A stretch of DNA of 61,261 nt, taken from the NCBI RefSeq assembly GCF_000315235.1, contig NZ_BALG01000289.1, positions 1 to 61,261 of the forward strand. Reading direction: 5' to 3'. Position 1 is the stretch's first letter. Each line of letters begins with the position of its first letter. The position numbers and the translations under genes were made by a program. Of this stretch, positions 34,911-43,127 are shown one piece after another. Below the pieces are notes generated by a model that worked only from the letters and a program-made list of their open reading frames with translations, made no database searches and was not told where the DNA came from. Origin of the DNA: Paenibacillus popilliae ATCC 14706 (lineage in GTDB: Bacteria > Bacillota > Bacilli > Paenibacillales > Paenibacillaceae).

Positions 34911-36104
34911 ATGTCGCAACTGGTTGTGAAGAACCGTGACGCCCATTGGCTGCGTGCCTTTACCTTTTCCATCTATATGGCGTCATCTGTAGTCGTATCC
35001 TATTTGCCGCTTTATTATCAGGCACTTGGGTTTACAAGCGTTCAGATTGGATTGCTCTATTCCATCGGACCGCTTATCTCCATCGTATCCAATCTGTTCT
35101 GGGGCTTAATCAGCGATCGGCTCGGCACCTTGAAAAAAGTACTTATTCTGTTGCTGTGCGCCCAAATCATCCTGTCGCTTATACTTAGTCAATTCGCTTC
35201 TTTCGGGGCAGTTGTCCCGATTCTTATTCTGTTCTATTTCTTTTATTTTCCGATATTCCCGCTGAACGACAGCTTCTCTATCGTGACGGCGCAAGATCAG
35301 GGCAAGAGCTTCATCGGCATCCGGGTGTTCGGCTCGATCGGATTCGCCGCCGCCGCCCTGCTGTTCGGCATGGTGCTGCGTGCAGCAGGCGCCATCTATA
35401 CGGTATCGGTGGTCGTATTCATCGGCGTCTTGTCGCTCGGCACCGCCTTCTTCCTGACGGACAAGCGGTCATCGATGAAAAAAATGGAGTTCTCCGGGCT
35501 GTGGGCCGTCCTCAGACAGCGCGAGGTACTGTTGTTCTTCCTGTTCGTGCTGCTGCTCGCGATCGCGCACCGGTTGAACGAGGCGTTCCTTGGAGTGACG
35601 CTGACCGGACTCGGCGCAGACGAATCGCTCGTCGGCTGGGCCTGGATGCTGTCGGCCGTGAGCGAGATTCCGATCTTCTTCCTGCTCAATGCCTTCGGCG
35701 ATCGCTTCAAGGAGCTCCCGCTGCTCGCTTTCTCCGGATTGGCCTATGCGATCCGGCTGCTGCTCGTGGCCAATCTGCAGGTCCCTGGCGCAATCGTGGC
35801 GACGCAGTTGATGCATAGCGTGTCCTTCGGCATTTTTTATTTTGTCGCCGTCCGTTATATTAGCCAGGTTATTCCCGAAGAAACCCGTTCCACGGGACTC
35901 GCGCTCTATACGATCGTATGGTCGAGCATCGCCGGTCTGCTGAGCGGCACGTTCGGAGGCATGCTGCTTGAAGCGAATGGCAAAGACATGGTCTTTCATG
36001 TCGGAGCGGCATTCGCTGTCGCCGCCTGTACAGGCTTCCTCGCGATGGCTGTTCATTCCCGCTATGCCGAGACAGGGACACGATGGCCGAGGAGCCGCCG
36101 ATAA
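34911..36104 (+). CDS. MFS permease (MFS_1_like/HcaT-like)
   Basis: Twelve-TM permease of 397 residues of the LacY/HcaT-related type, the same broad group as the broken gene at 152-1329. Hallmarks are SYLPLYYQALGFTSVQIGLL at the start and GLISDRLGTLKKVLIL in loop 2-3. Substrate unknown (in the family: sugars, aromatic acids or nucleosides). ATG 34911 follows GTGGAGGG; the frame is open back to 34896. An operator-like palindrome covers its presumed promoter. Confidence 0.85.
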   Translation: MSQLVVKNRDAHWLRAFTFSIYMASSVVVSYLPLYYQALGFTSVQIGLLYSIGPLISIVSNLFWGLISDRLGTLKKVLILLLCAQIILSLILSQFASFGAVVPILILFYFFYFPIFPLNDSFSIVTAQDQGKSFIGIRVFGSIGFAAAALLFGMVLRAAGAIYTVSVVVFIGVLSLGTAFFLTDKRSSMKKMEFSGLWAVLRQREVLLFFLFVLLLAIAHRLNEAFLGVTLTGLGADESLVGWAWMLSAVSEIPIFFLLNAFGDRFKELPLLAFSGLAYAIRLLLVANLQVPGAIVATQLMHSVSFGIFYFVAVRYISQVIPEETRSTGLALYTIVWSSIAGLLSGTFGGMLLEANGKDMVFHVGAAFAVAACTGFLAMAVHSRYAETGTRWPRSRR

Positions 36105-36164
36105 GTTAAGGCAAGATGGCGAATTCCACTGCGCAGACCGACGGCCCCAGGAAGCCGGAAATCG

Positions 36165-36193
36165 TTGCAATCCGACATAGCGGCCCGTATAAT
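36165..36193 (+). promoter_or_regulatory. Sigma-A promoter of the nitroreductase gene
   Basis: TTGCAA (36165-36170) and consensus TATAAT (36188-36193) with an ideal 17-base spacer. Expected start near 36200, just before the palindrome at 36205-36221. Confidence 0.75.
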
Positions 36194-36204
36194 ATGTTCA
36201 GGCC

Positions 36205-36221
36205 TTAGTACGTGGTACTAA
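36205..36221. promoter_or_regulatory. Operator-like palindrome downstream of the promoter
   Basis: TTAGTAC-GTG-GTACTAA is a perfect 7-bp inverted repeat with a 3-base centre, beginning about five bases after the expected transcription start. Its shape resembles the TACT/AGTA-type sites of YodB/HxlR-like repressors that control nitroreductases in Bacillus, but the identity of the regulator is inferred. Confidence 0.6.
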
Positions 36222-36275
36222 ATGATATATGGACGTTTTAAACAACCTCATATGAAGCGAAGGAGAAATGATACG

Positions 36276-36926
36276 ATGACGTTATATGATACTGTGAAGG
36301 AAGTCATTCACAGCCGCCGAAGCGTCCGCCGCTTCACGGAGCAAGCCGTCGCCGTCGAAGACGTGAAGGAACTGATCGACTGCGCGCGGTATGCCCCAAG
36401 CGACACGAACTCGCAGACATGGGAATTCATTGCGGTCATGAACCGGGAGCGGATTCGGCAGATAGAGCAACTGACCTGGGCCGCGCTGCACGCCAAGGCG
36501 GCTGAAGCGGAAGTGCGGGGCCTGTCCAAGGAAGCGCGCCTGCTCGTCAAATCGTTCGGCCCCTATGCCACCGCCTTCTCCGACGCGCCCGTCCTGATCG
36601 TTGGAGTGGCGACGCCTTATACGTCCAAGTTCCGTGATCGGATCTTCGATCCGGTTCAACTCGTTCCGAAGACCGTATGGGAGGAAGAGGGCATGAAGAG
36701 CAGCTGCCTCGCGCTGCAAAATCTGATGCTTGCCGCCCATGCCCGCGGATTGGCGACCTGCCCGATGACCGGACCCGTGCTGCTCGCCGCCGAGCCGATG
36801 AAGTCGTTGCTCGACATTCCGTCGGACCGGCAGGTCAATATGGTGCTCTCGCTTGGTTATGCCGCAGATACGCCGGCCAAGCTTCCACGTAAGCCGGTGG
36901 AAGAGATTCTCCGCATTGTCGAGTAA
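36276..36926 (+). CDS. Nitroreductase-family FMN oxidoreductase
   Basis: FMN-dependent NAD(P)H oxidoreductase of 216 residues that may reduce quinones or nitro compounds. It opens with SRRSVRRFTEQAV and DCARYAPSDTNSQTWEFIAV, the family FMN-binding Arg and Ser/Asn signature; GLATCPMTGPVLLA closes the substrate pocket. GCGAAGGAG precedes ATG 36276; the open frame from 36222 has no SD. Promoter and operator-like palindrome lie just upstream, suggesting induction by an electrophile or quinone stress. Confidence 0.9.
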   Translation: MTLYDTVKEVIHSRRSVRRFTEQAVAVEDVKELIDCARYAPSDTNSQTWEFIAVMNRERIRQIEQLTWAALHAKAAEAEVRGLSKEARLLVKSFGPYATAFSDAPVLIVGVATPYTSKFRDRIFDPVQLVPKTVWEEEGMKSSCLALQNLMLAAHARGLATCPMTGPVLLAAEPMKSLLDIPSDRQVNMVLSLGYAADTPAKLPRKPVEEILRIVE

Positions 36927-37024
36927 CCGGGCGCGATGGTTCCAGCCTTCTATATCCAATCGGTCGGGGCCATAACGTTGCATCGAATCCGGCAGCAGCA
37001 TTCGTTCCTGCTCATCAAACCGAT

Positions 37025-37060
37025 CAAAAAACAGTCCTGACCTCTCCGGTCAGGACTGTT
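37025..37060 (-). terminator. Rho-independent terminator of the cold-shock gene
   Basis: On the minus strand AACAGTCCTGACC (37060-37048 reversed) and its complement (37042-37030) form a 13-bp stem with a 5-base loop, followed by a run of Ts (37030-37026). Confidence 0.85.
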
Positions 37061-37114
37061 GGGTAGTGCTATTGTACACTATTTATAAATGAAGGGCCCG
37101 CCGAGGGCATCTCA

Positions 37115-37312
37115 TTATAATTTAATGACATTAGCAGCTTGTGGACCACGGTTTCCTTCGGAAATTTCGAATTCTACCGCTTGGCCTTCATCCAAGCTCT
37201 TGAATCCATCGCCTTGGATTGCGGAGTAGTGCACAAATACATCGTCACCGTCTTCCACTTGAATAAACCCGTAGCCTTTTTCTGCGTTAAACCATTTTAC
37301 AGTACCTTTCAA
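37115..37312 (-). CDS. Cold-shock protein, CspA/CspD family
   Basis: Small RNA/DNA chaperone of 65 residues with one OB-fold. The RNA-binding motifs KGYGFIQ (RNP1) and VFVHYS (RNP2) are intact. The frame extends to 37387 but the extra residues do not look like Csp; TTG 37312 lies eight or so bases after GAGGAGG and gives the family start [16 protein letters not shown] start is unusual for this abundant protein. Its promoter (37359-37387) and terminator (37025-37060) make it monocistronic. Confidence 0.93.
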   Translation of the reverse strand: MKGTVKWFNAEKGYGFIQVEDGDDVFVHYSAIQGDGFKSLDEGQAVEFEISEGNRGPQAANVIKL

Positions 37313-37358
37313 AGTCAAAACCTCCTCACATAATCCACCCTTACAGGTGAATAATGTC

Positions 37359-37387
37359 ATTATACTGGAGGCATATATGGAACGCAA
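37359..37387 (-). promoter_or_regulatory. Sigma-A promoter of the cold-shock gene
   Basis: On the minus strand TTGCGT (37387-37382) and TATAAT (37364-37359) are 17 bases apart. The expected start near 37352 gives a leader of about 40 bases, short for a temperature-sensing csp leader. Confidence 0.7.
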
Positions 37388-37516
37388 CTTTTTTTTGCCA
37401 ATTCAATTTGATTTTCGCTTACGGCCTGGGTTATCATGATCCATACAAGGATGCGACACGTTGGCAGGCGCTGAATGAAAGCCCTGTCCCCGCGACGTAG
37501 AAATGAGGTTTTCATT

Positions 37517-37750
37517 ATGATAAAGAAGCATGTCATTTACAAGCATGATAAATGGAACATGATGACGGTCGAAGTGCAGGGCCGTCATATCGTATTGCGC
37601 GAGATATCCGATCAATGGGGAGAAGAGTGCCATAACTTCCTTAGCCGTCCATCACTGATGCAGTGGGTAGAGCGGCGCTTCCCGAAGGAAGACTATCCAG
37701 GCAAGGAAGAAGAGTGGCAGGGCATCATGGATGCGTTCAAGCAAGTCTAA
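37517..37750 (+). CDS. Small conserved-looking cytosolic protein, unknown
   Basis: A 77-residue protein with charged, mixed composition and no membrane segment (MIKKHVIYKHDKWNM ... KEEEWQGIMDAFKQV). ATG 37517 follows AATGAGGTT; an in-frame ATG at 37475 lacks an SD. I do not recognise a family. It has aromatic and charged residues spaced like a small folded domain (HDKWNMMTVEVQGRHIVL). It precedes the small membrane protein gene by 51 bases and may share its transcript. Confidence 0.6.
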   Translation: MIKKHVIYKHDKWNMMTVEVQGRHIVLREISDQWGEECHNFLSRPSLMQWVERRFPKEDYPGKEEEWQGIMDAFKQV

Positions 37751-37801
37751 GCTTACTTCGCTTCCTAGGCATGATATCCGTTCGATAAAGGCAGGTCGCT
37801 T

Positions 37802-37981
37802 ATGAATTCGTCAACCCATATTATTTTCATCATTTTGGCATTCTCGCTCGGAGCGATAATTGTATGGAAAAAGGAGAGCGTGCCGCCTGCCCTTCGCCGC
37901 CCGATGGCTATCGCGGCACTCCTGTTCCTCGCCTTTGCCTTTTTCCTGATCGTGTATTCCATCTGGACCGCCGGCGCCTAG
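37802..37981 (+). CDS. Two-span small membrane protein, unknown
   Basis: A 59-residue frame, too short for common cutoffs. Helix one is HIIFIILAFSLGAIIVW (about 6-22), then a short basic loop (KKESVPPALRRP), then helix two MAIAALLFLAFAFFLIVY (about 35-52). AAAGGCAGG lies about 8 bases before ATG 37802. I do not recognise a family. Confidence 0.6.
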   Translation: MNSSTHIIFIILAFSLGAIIVWKKESVPPALRRPMAIAALLFLAFAFFLIVYSIWTAGA

Positions 37982-38119
37982 ACCAGCGACATCCGGAAGA
38001 ACGTGTTAGACTCTCCCCCTGCCGGCCATACTATTGAAGTATGTTCAACAAGTCACGTTACGCTGGCTTTGTGAACCACAACGACAAGTATGAATCCGGA
38101 ATAATTCAGGGGGGTTCGG

Positions 38120-40072
38120 ATGAATCGGCAACGTATCCTTAGTATGCTCACCGTCATCTCGGTATTGAGTTCGACATTGGTTCCGGCTTCCGCCATTTCC
38201 CGTCGGGAAACGATGGCCCGCACAGCCGCCAATTCATCGAATCCATCGCAACAACCATTTATGAGGAGGCTACATATGCAGCAATTGATGAAACGCTCGG
38301 AAGTTCCGCAGGAATACCGCTGGAAGCTGCAAGACCTGTTCGGCTCCCGGGCGGAATGGGATAAGGAATACGAACTCGTGCTTCAATTGGTCGATAAAAT
38401 GAAGCAATACCACGGCAAGCTGAATGAAGCCGCCGCGCTCAAGGCATGCTTTGAGCTGGAAGACGATATTTCCCTACATGTAGAACGTTTATATGTGTAC
38501 GCTAACATGAGACATCACGAGGATACTGCCGATCCAGTCTATCAGGCGCTATCTGAGAAATCGAAGCAGTTGTCCGTCAAGCTCAGCGAAGCGCTGTCCT
38601 TCCTTACGCCAGAGGTTCTGTCCTTATCCGACGAGGAGTTGGATCGCCTGATTGCCGATCCTTCCCTGGCCGCCTACCGCTTCACGCTCGTCGAGATGAA
38701 GCGCCAGAAGTCCCATGTGCTGAACAAAGGCGAAGAAGCGCTGCTCGCGCAGGTCGGCAATATGTCGAAAGCGCCGGAGACGATTTATAGCATGCTGAAC
38801 AACGCAGACATGAAGTTTCCGAAAGTCAAAAATGAAAAGGGCGAGGAAGTGGAAATGACGCATGGCCGTTACATCCAATTCCTGGAGAATCCCAACCGCG
38901 ACGTGCGCCGGGCCGCTTTTGAAGGCGTCTACACTACATACCACAAGCAGCGCAACACGATCGCGGCGACGCTAAGCGCCAACGTGACCAAAAACTTGTT
39001 CTACGCGCGGACGCGCAAGTATTCGTCCGCCCTGGAAATGTACCTGTTCGGCGACAATATTCCGAAAGAGGTATACAGCAATCTGATCCATACGATTCAC
39101 AAGCATTTGCCGCTCATGCGCCGGTACATGAAGCTTCGCAAGCAGCTGCTTCAGGTCGACGAGCTTCATATGTACGATCTGTTCGCGCCGGTGGTCGAAG
39201 AGTTCGACATGAATATCACGTTCGAGGAAGCGAAAAAGATCGTCAGGGAGAGCCTGAAGCCGCTCGGCGAGAATTACCTAGCGACGCTCCAGGAAGGCTT
39301 CGACAACGGCTGGATCGACATATACGAGAATGAGGGCAAGCGAACGGGCGCTTACAGTTGGGGCGCTTACGGCACCCACCCGTACGTGCTTCTGAATCAT
39401 AAAGACAATCTGAACAGCATGTTCACGCTCACCCACGAGATGGGCCATGCGCTGCATTCGTACTACTCGGACAACAATTTGCCATACCGCGACGCGCAAT
39501 ACACGATCTTCCTCGCGGAAGTGGCATCGACGCTGAACGAGGCGCTGCTGATGGATTACATGCTGAAGAAGACGAATGACAAGAAAGAAAAAATGTATTT
39601 GCTCGCCTACTATATTGATCAATTCCGCACAACGGTGTTCCGTCAGACGATGTTCGCCGAATTTGAATTGCTCATTCATGAGCATGCCGAGAAGGGCGAG
39701 GCGCTGACGCCGCAGCTCCTGTGCGAAATCTACTATGATCTGAACAAAAAGTATTATGGCGACGATATGATTGTCGATCAAGACATCGAGATGGAATGGG
39801 CTCGTATCCCGCATTTCTATACGAGCTTCTATGTGTACAAATACGCAACCGGCTTCTCGGCGGCACAAAGCTTCGCGAAGCAGATTCTCGATGAAGGTCA
39901 GCCGGCGGTTGACCGCTACCTCGGCTTCTTGAAAAGCGGCGGAAGCGATTATTCGATCAACATTCTTCACAAAGCCGGAGTGGACATGTCTGCGCCTGCG
40001 CCGATCGAGGAAGGCATGAGCCTGCTGGAATCTCTGATTGAAGAAATGGAAAAGATGGCGGCGGAAACATAA
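38120..40072 (+). CDS. pepF: Oligoendopeptidase F (M3B metallopeptidase), two possible starts
   Basis: Zinc peptidase that trims peptides of roughly 6-20 residues. The zinc motif THEMGHALHS and downstream Glu are present, and the C-terminal YKYATGFSAAQSFA is family-typical. Two starts compete. ATG 38120 has GGGGGGTTC upstream and adds 52 residues that look like a signal peptide (RILSMLTVISVLSSTLVPASA). ATG 38276 has a perfect AGGAGG six bases before it and gives the standard 598-residue cytosolic enzyme, opening MQQLMKRSEVPQEYRW. Both frames are the same. The short form is the safest annotation; the long form could be exported. Confidence 0.95.
   Translation: MNRQRILSMLTVISVLSSTLVPASAISRRETMARTAANSSNPSQQPFMRRLHMQQLMKRSEVPQEYRWKLQDLFGSRAEWDKEYELVLQLVDKMKQYHGKLNEAAALKACFELEDDISLHVERLYVYANMRHHEDTADPVYQALSEKSKQLSVKLSEALSFLTPEVLSLSDEELDRLIADPSLAAYRFTLVEMKRQKSHVLNKGEEALLAQVGNMSKAPETIYSMLNNADMKFPKVKNEKGEEVEMTHGRYIQFLENPNRDVRRAAFEGVYTTYHKQRNTIAATLSANVTKNLFYARTRKYSSALEMYLFGDNIPKEVYSNLIHTIHKHLPLMRRYMKLRKQLLQVDELHMYDLFAPVVEEFDMNITFEEAKKIVRESLKPLGENYLATLQEGFDNGWIDIYENEGKRTGAYSWGAYGTHPYVLLNHKDNLNSMFTLTHEMGHALHSYYSDNNLPYRDAQYTIFLAEVASTLNEALLMDYMLKKTNDKKEKMYLLAYYIDQFRTTVFRQTMFAEFELLIHEHAEKGEALTPQLLCEIYYDLNKKYYGDDMIVDQDIEMEWARIPHFYTSFYVYKYATGFSAAQSFAKQILDEGQPAVDRYLGFLKSGGSDYSINILHKAGVDMSAPAPIEEGMSLLESLIEEMEKMAAET
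38264..38269 (+). promoter_or_regulatory. Internal ribosome binding site of pepF
   Basis: AGGAGG inside the long pepF frame, six bases before ATG 38276. Its presence within coding sequence suggests that the short form is made from the same transcript. Confidence 0.7.
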
Positions 40073-40078
40073 ACAGGA

Positions 40079-40120
40079 CGGAATGGCGGCTTCCCTTTGG
40101 CGAATCCGCCATTTCCTTTT
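40079..40120 (+). terminator. Terminator-like hairpin after pepF
   Basis: GGAATGGCGG pairs with CCGCCATTTCC (one bulge) and is followed by TTTT. It begins just after the pepF stop codon. Confidence 0.6.
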
Positions 40121-40267
40121 GGCTATAGACGGCTTGTCTATCTGCCGAAAATGCCTACATACGTTTGAACCCAGGAGCCGGGAGCAAGTGAGAACTCGCC
40201 TTGTTACAGAAGGAGTCGAATATTATACTGGAGGATAGATATATAGAAATCATGAGGAGGATGCCTG

Positions 40268-40615
40268 ATGCGCATTCAATGGTCCTTGATAGCAGGGCTC
40301 ATCTTCGCTTTGATTACCGCCATCTTCGCCGTAATCAACGTGAATCCGGTACAAGTCAATCTGTTGTTCGGCACCTTTGAAGTGCCGCTCATCTTATTGA
40401 TTCTCGGCTGCACGCTGCTGGGCGCCATCATTGTTGGCTCCTACAGCATCTATCTTCAATACCGATCGCAGAAGAAAATTCAACAGATGGAGCAGCAGCT
40501 TGCCCGACTGGCACCGGAGGCAGAAGTAACGGAAGCGGAAGTGCCGCTCCCGCCGGCCAACGAGGAGGTTCGAGGATCTGCCGCCGAGAGGCAAAATCAG
40601 GATGACTTGACATAG
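40268..40615 (+). CDS. LapA-domain (DUF1049) membrane protein
   Basis: Protein of 115 residues with two N-terminal helices (about 5-25 and 38-60) separated by NVNPVQVNLLFGTFEVPL, the LapA/DUF1049 signature. A basic and Gln-rich helix (QYRSQKKIQQMEQQLARL, about 68-85) and an acidic tail follow. In Gram-negatives LapA aids LPS assembly; the Firmicute role is unknown, probably envelope-related. GAGGAGG precedes the ATG. Confidence 0.85.
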   Translation: MRIQWSLIAGLIFALITAIFAVINVNPVQVNLLFGTFEVPLILLILGCTLLGAIIVGSYSIYLQYRSQKKIQQMEQQLARLAPEAEVTEAEVPLPPANEEVRGSAAERQNQDDLT

Positions 40616-40675
40616 CGGCTTGCTTTCGGCTAACCGTTCCGGCTTATTTCCCAATATTGAGGAGGCATTCGTACG

Positions 40676-41752
40676 ATGAATCAACACTCCCTGTCATCCC
40701 AACCACTGCGCGCTGATATTGATGAGAACTATGTCGCTTCCGTGCTGATGGAATTGCTGAACACCCCGTCTCCGACGGGCTACACCCATCACATCATGAA
40801 GCGGATTGAAGTTGAAGCTGCGCAGTTCGGTTACTCCTTCGAGCTGACGCGCAAAGGTTGTGGCCTCATTCGCGTTCCCGGAGCGAACCGCGACAGCGGC
40901 AAGGTCATCGGCCTGTCCGCTCACGTCGATACGCTGGGCGCCATGGTCCGTTCGGTTCATAGCGACGGCACGCTTCGCCTCACTTCCATGGGCGGATTCA
41001 TGATGCAGTCGATGGAGAATGAATACTGCCAAATTCATACCCGCAGCGGCAAAGTCTATACGGGTACAATCATGAGCAATCATCCGTCCGTGCACGTATA
41101 CTCCGATGCCCGCGACTACCGCCGCGAGGAAGCGAACATGATCGTGCGTATCGACGAACCGGTGAACTCGAAGCAGGATACGGAGCAGCTCGGCATCCGC
41201 ACCGGGGATTACGTATCGTTCGACGCCCGCTCAGTGCGGCTTCCGAACGGCTATATCAAATCCCGCCATCTGGATGACAAGGCGAGCGTCTCCGCCCTGT
41301 TCGGCATGCTGGAGAGCATGATGCGCACAGGTTGGAAGCCTCTCCATGACACCGTCATCTTCATTACGAATTATGAAGAAATCGGCCATGGCGCTTCGTA
41401 CATTCCCCAGGAAATAACCGAAATGATAGCCATCGATATGGGGTGCATCGGCAATGATCTCGCCTGCAAGGAAACCGACGTATCGATCTGCGCCAAGGAT
41501 TCGTCCGGCCCTTACGACTACATGATGACGGGCCGGTTGATTGCTTTAGCTGAACGGGAAGGAATCGATTATGCCATTGACGTCTACCCGCACTACAGTT
41601 CGGATGCGTCCGCGGCGCTGCGGGGGGGCAACAATATTCGCGCCGCGCTTATCGGTCCGGGCGTGCATGCGTCCCATGCGATCGAGCGCACGCATATGAA
41701 GGCTGTGCTGAACACGGCCCGGCTCTCTGCCGCGTATATTACCGAAGCATAA
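40676..41752 (+). CDS. M42-family metallo-aminopeptidase
   Basis: Cobalt- or zinc-dependent exopeptidase of 358 residues (the FrvX/YsdC/glutamyl aminopeptidase family). Metal ligands: His in GLSAHVDTLGAM near residue 84, Asp in SRHLDDKASVS near 199, Glu pair in TNYEEIGHGAS near 232, Asp of AIDMG near 254, and His near 330 in GPGVHASH. Catalytic Glu lies in the EEIGHG stretch. GAGGAGG ten bases before ATG 40676. Family members often form tetrahedral dodecamers. It stands 60 bases after the LapA gene and may be co-transcribed. Confidence 0.9.
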   Translation: MNQHSLSSQPLRADIDENYVASVLMELLNTPSPTGYTHHIMKRIEVEAAQFGYSFELTRKGCGLIRVPGANRDSGKVIGLSAHVDTLGAMVRSVHSDGTLRLTSMGGFMMQSMENEYCQIHTRSGKVYTGTIMSNHPSVHVYSDARDYRREEANMIVRIDEPVNSKQDTEQLGIRTGDYVSFDARSVRLPNGYIKSRHLDDKASVSALFGMLESMMRTGWKPLHDTVIFITNYEEIGHGASYIPQEITEMIAIDMGCIGNDLACKETDVSICAKDSSGPYDYMMTGRLIALAEREGIDYAIDVYPHYSSDASAALRGGNNIRAALIGPGVHASHAIERTHMKAVLNTARLSAAYITEA

Positions 41753-41904
41753 GACTGGGGACGGACGCTGCGGGAGGAGGGTGCTCTCCCCTGTCTTCGT
41801 TCGGGGTAGGGCCCGCCTGCCCGAGCGCTACCGACATTCCGGAGCACGCAATCTGCCAGTAAGGATGCTGGCACATGAGAAACCTACATGAAGGAGGAAT
41901 TGGG

Positions 41905-42915
41905 ATGAAAGAACAATTCTCTGCCCTGGTCGTCGACCGGACTGCGGACGGCAATGTCCTCGCAGCCGTTCGCGAGCGGACGCTTGCCGATCTGCCGGAC
42001 GGTAGCGTGGCGATCCGCGTGGCCTATTCCAGCGTCAACTTCAAGGATGCCCTCGCCTGCTCGGCAGACGGGCATATCGTCAAGAGCTACCCGTTCGTGC
42101 CGGGCATCGACCTATCCGGCATCGTCGCCGCCAGCGACGATCCGCGCTTCACGCCGGGACAACGCGTCCTCGTTACCGGATATGAACTCGGTGTGTCGCA
42201 TTTCGGCGGACTAAGCGAATATGCGCGGGTTCCCGGCGATTGGATCGTGCCGGTGCCGGAAGCGCTAAGCCTGCACGATGCGATGGCCTTCGGCACAGCC
42301 GGCCTGACGGCGGCAATGGCTGTCGAGCGCCTGGAGCGGCACGGCTTGCGCCCTGACAGCGGCCCAGTGCTCGTCACCGGCGCCAGCGGCGGCGTCGGCT
42401 CGCTGGCGATCGCCATGCTGGCGCAGCTTGGCTGCGAAGTCGTCGCAGCCACGGGCAAGCCGGAGCGGAGCGATGCGCTCCGGCGCCTCGGAGCCGCCAG
42501 CGTCGTATCCCGCGACGATTGGCGGCCGGAACGCCCGTGCGCGCTGGACAAGCAGCGCTGGGCGGGCGTCGTGGACGTCTGCGGAGGCGGCATTCTGGCC
42601 GCTGCAGTCGCTTCCACGAAGTATGGCGGCGCTGTAGCCGCCACGGGCATGACGGCTGGCGGGGATTGGCCCGCCAGCGTATTTCCGTTCATCCTGCGGG
42701 GCATCACGCTCTACGGCATTGATTCCGTCTATGCGCCGCATGAGCTGCGGTTGAAGCTGTGGAGCCGCATGGCCTCCGATTGGCTCGATGCCGTACGCTT
42801 CGATGGCTGGGTGCAGGAGCTCCAACTGGAGGAAGTGCCGGTCTACGTGCGAACCATGAAAGAAAGCGGCATCTATGGCCGCGCCGTCGTCCGCCTGAGC
42901 GGAGACGGGGAATAG
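41905..42915 (+). CDS. Acrylyl-CoA reductase / YhdH-YhfP family MDR oxidoreductase
   Basis: Medium-chain dehydrogenase/reductase of 336 residues without structural zinc ligands. The start SSVNFKDALACSADGHIV is typical of YhdH/AcuI; GASGGVGSLAIAMLAQLG is the nucleotide-binding loop (NADPH), and RGITLYGIDSV a late family landmark. The family reduces acryloyl-CoA (AcuI) or quinones; neither can be chosen from sequence. ATG 41905 has GAAGGAGGA upstream; the frame is open to 41875. Terminator at 42962-42996. Confidence 0.9.
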   Translation: MKEQFSALVVDRTADGNVLAAVRERTLADLPDGSVAIRVAYSSVNFKDALACSADGHIVKSYPFVPGIDLSGIVAASDDPRFTPGQRVLVTGYELGVSHFGGLSEYARVPGDWIVPVPEALSLHDAMAFGTAGLTAAMAVERLERHGLRPDSGPVLVTGASGGVGSLAIAMLAQLGCEVVAATGKPERSDALRRLGAASVVSRDDWRPERPCALDKQRWAGVVDVCGGGILAAAVASTKYGGAVAATGMTAGGDWPASVFPFILRGITLYGIDSVYAPHELRLKLWSRMASDWLDAVRFDGWVQELQLEEVPVYVRTMKESGIYGRAVVRLSGDGE

Positions 42916-42961
42916 AACGTGAACCCCGGGCTGATGGTTCGCGTTCCTTTCACAACAAGCA

Positions 42962-42996
42962 ACAGATCGAGCGAATCCCCTGCTCGGTCTGTTTTT
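42962..42996 (+). terminator. Rho-independent terminator after the MDR gene
   Basis: ACAGATCGAGC pairs with GCTCGGTCTGT (one G-U pair) around a 9-base loop, followed by five Ts. Confidence 0.8.
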
Positions 42997-43127
42997 CGAT
43001 ATGCGTGCCATGGCTAGCATCGGGCCTTCGGCAGTCGTCTACGCCCGGCCCTGTTCATACAGGATAAGGGAAGGGCGAGGCGCAGGATGCGCCACAGGGA
43101 ATAGGCGGGCGTTGCCTCCCTTTGCTT

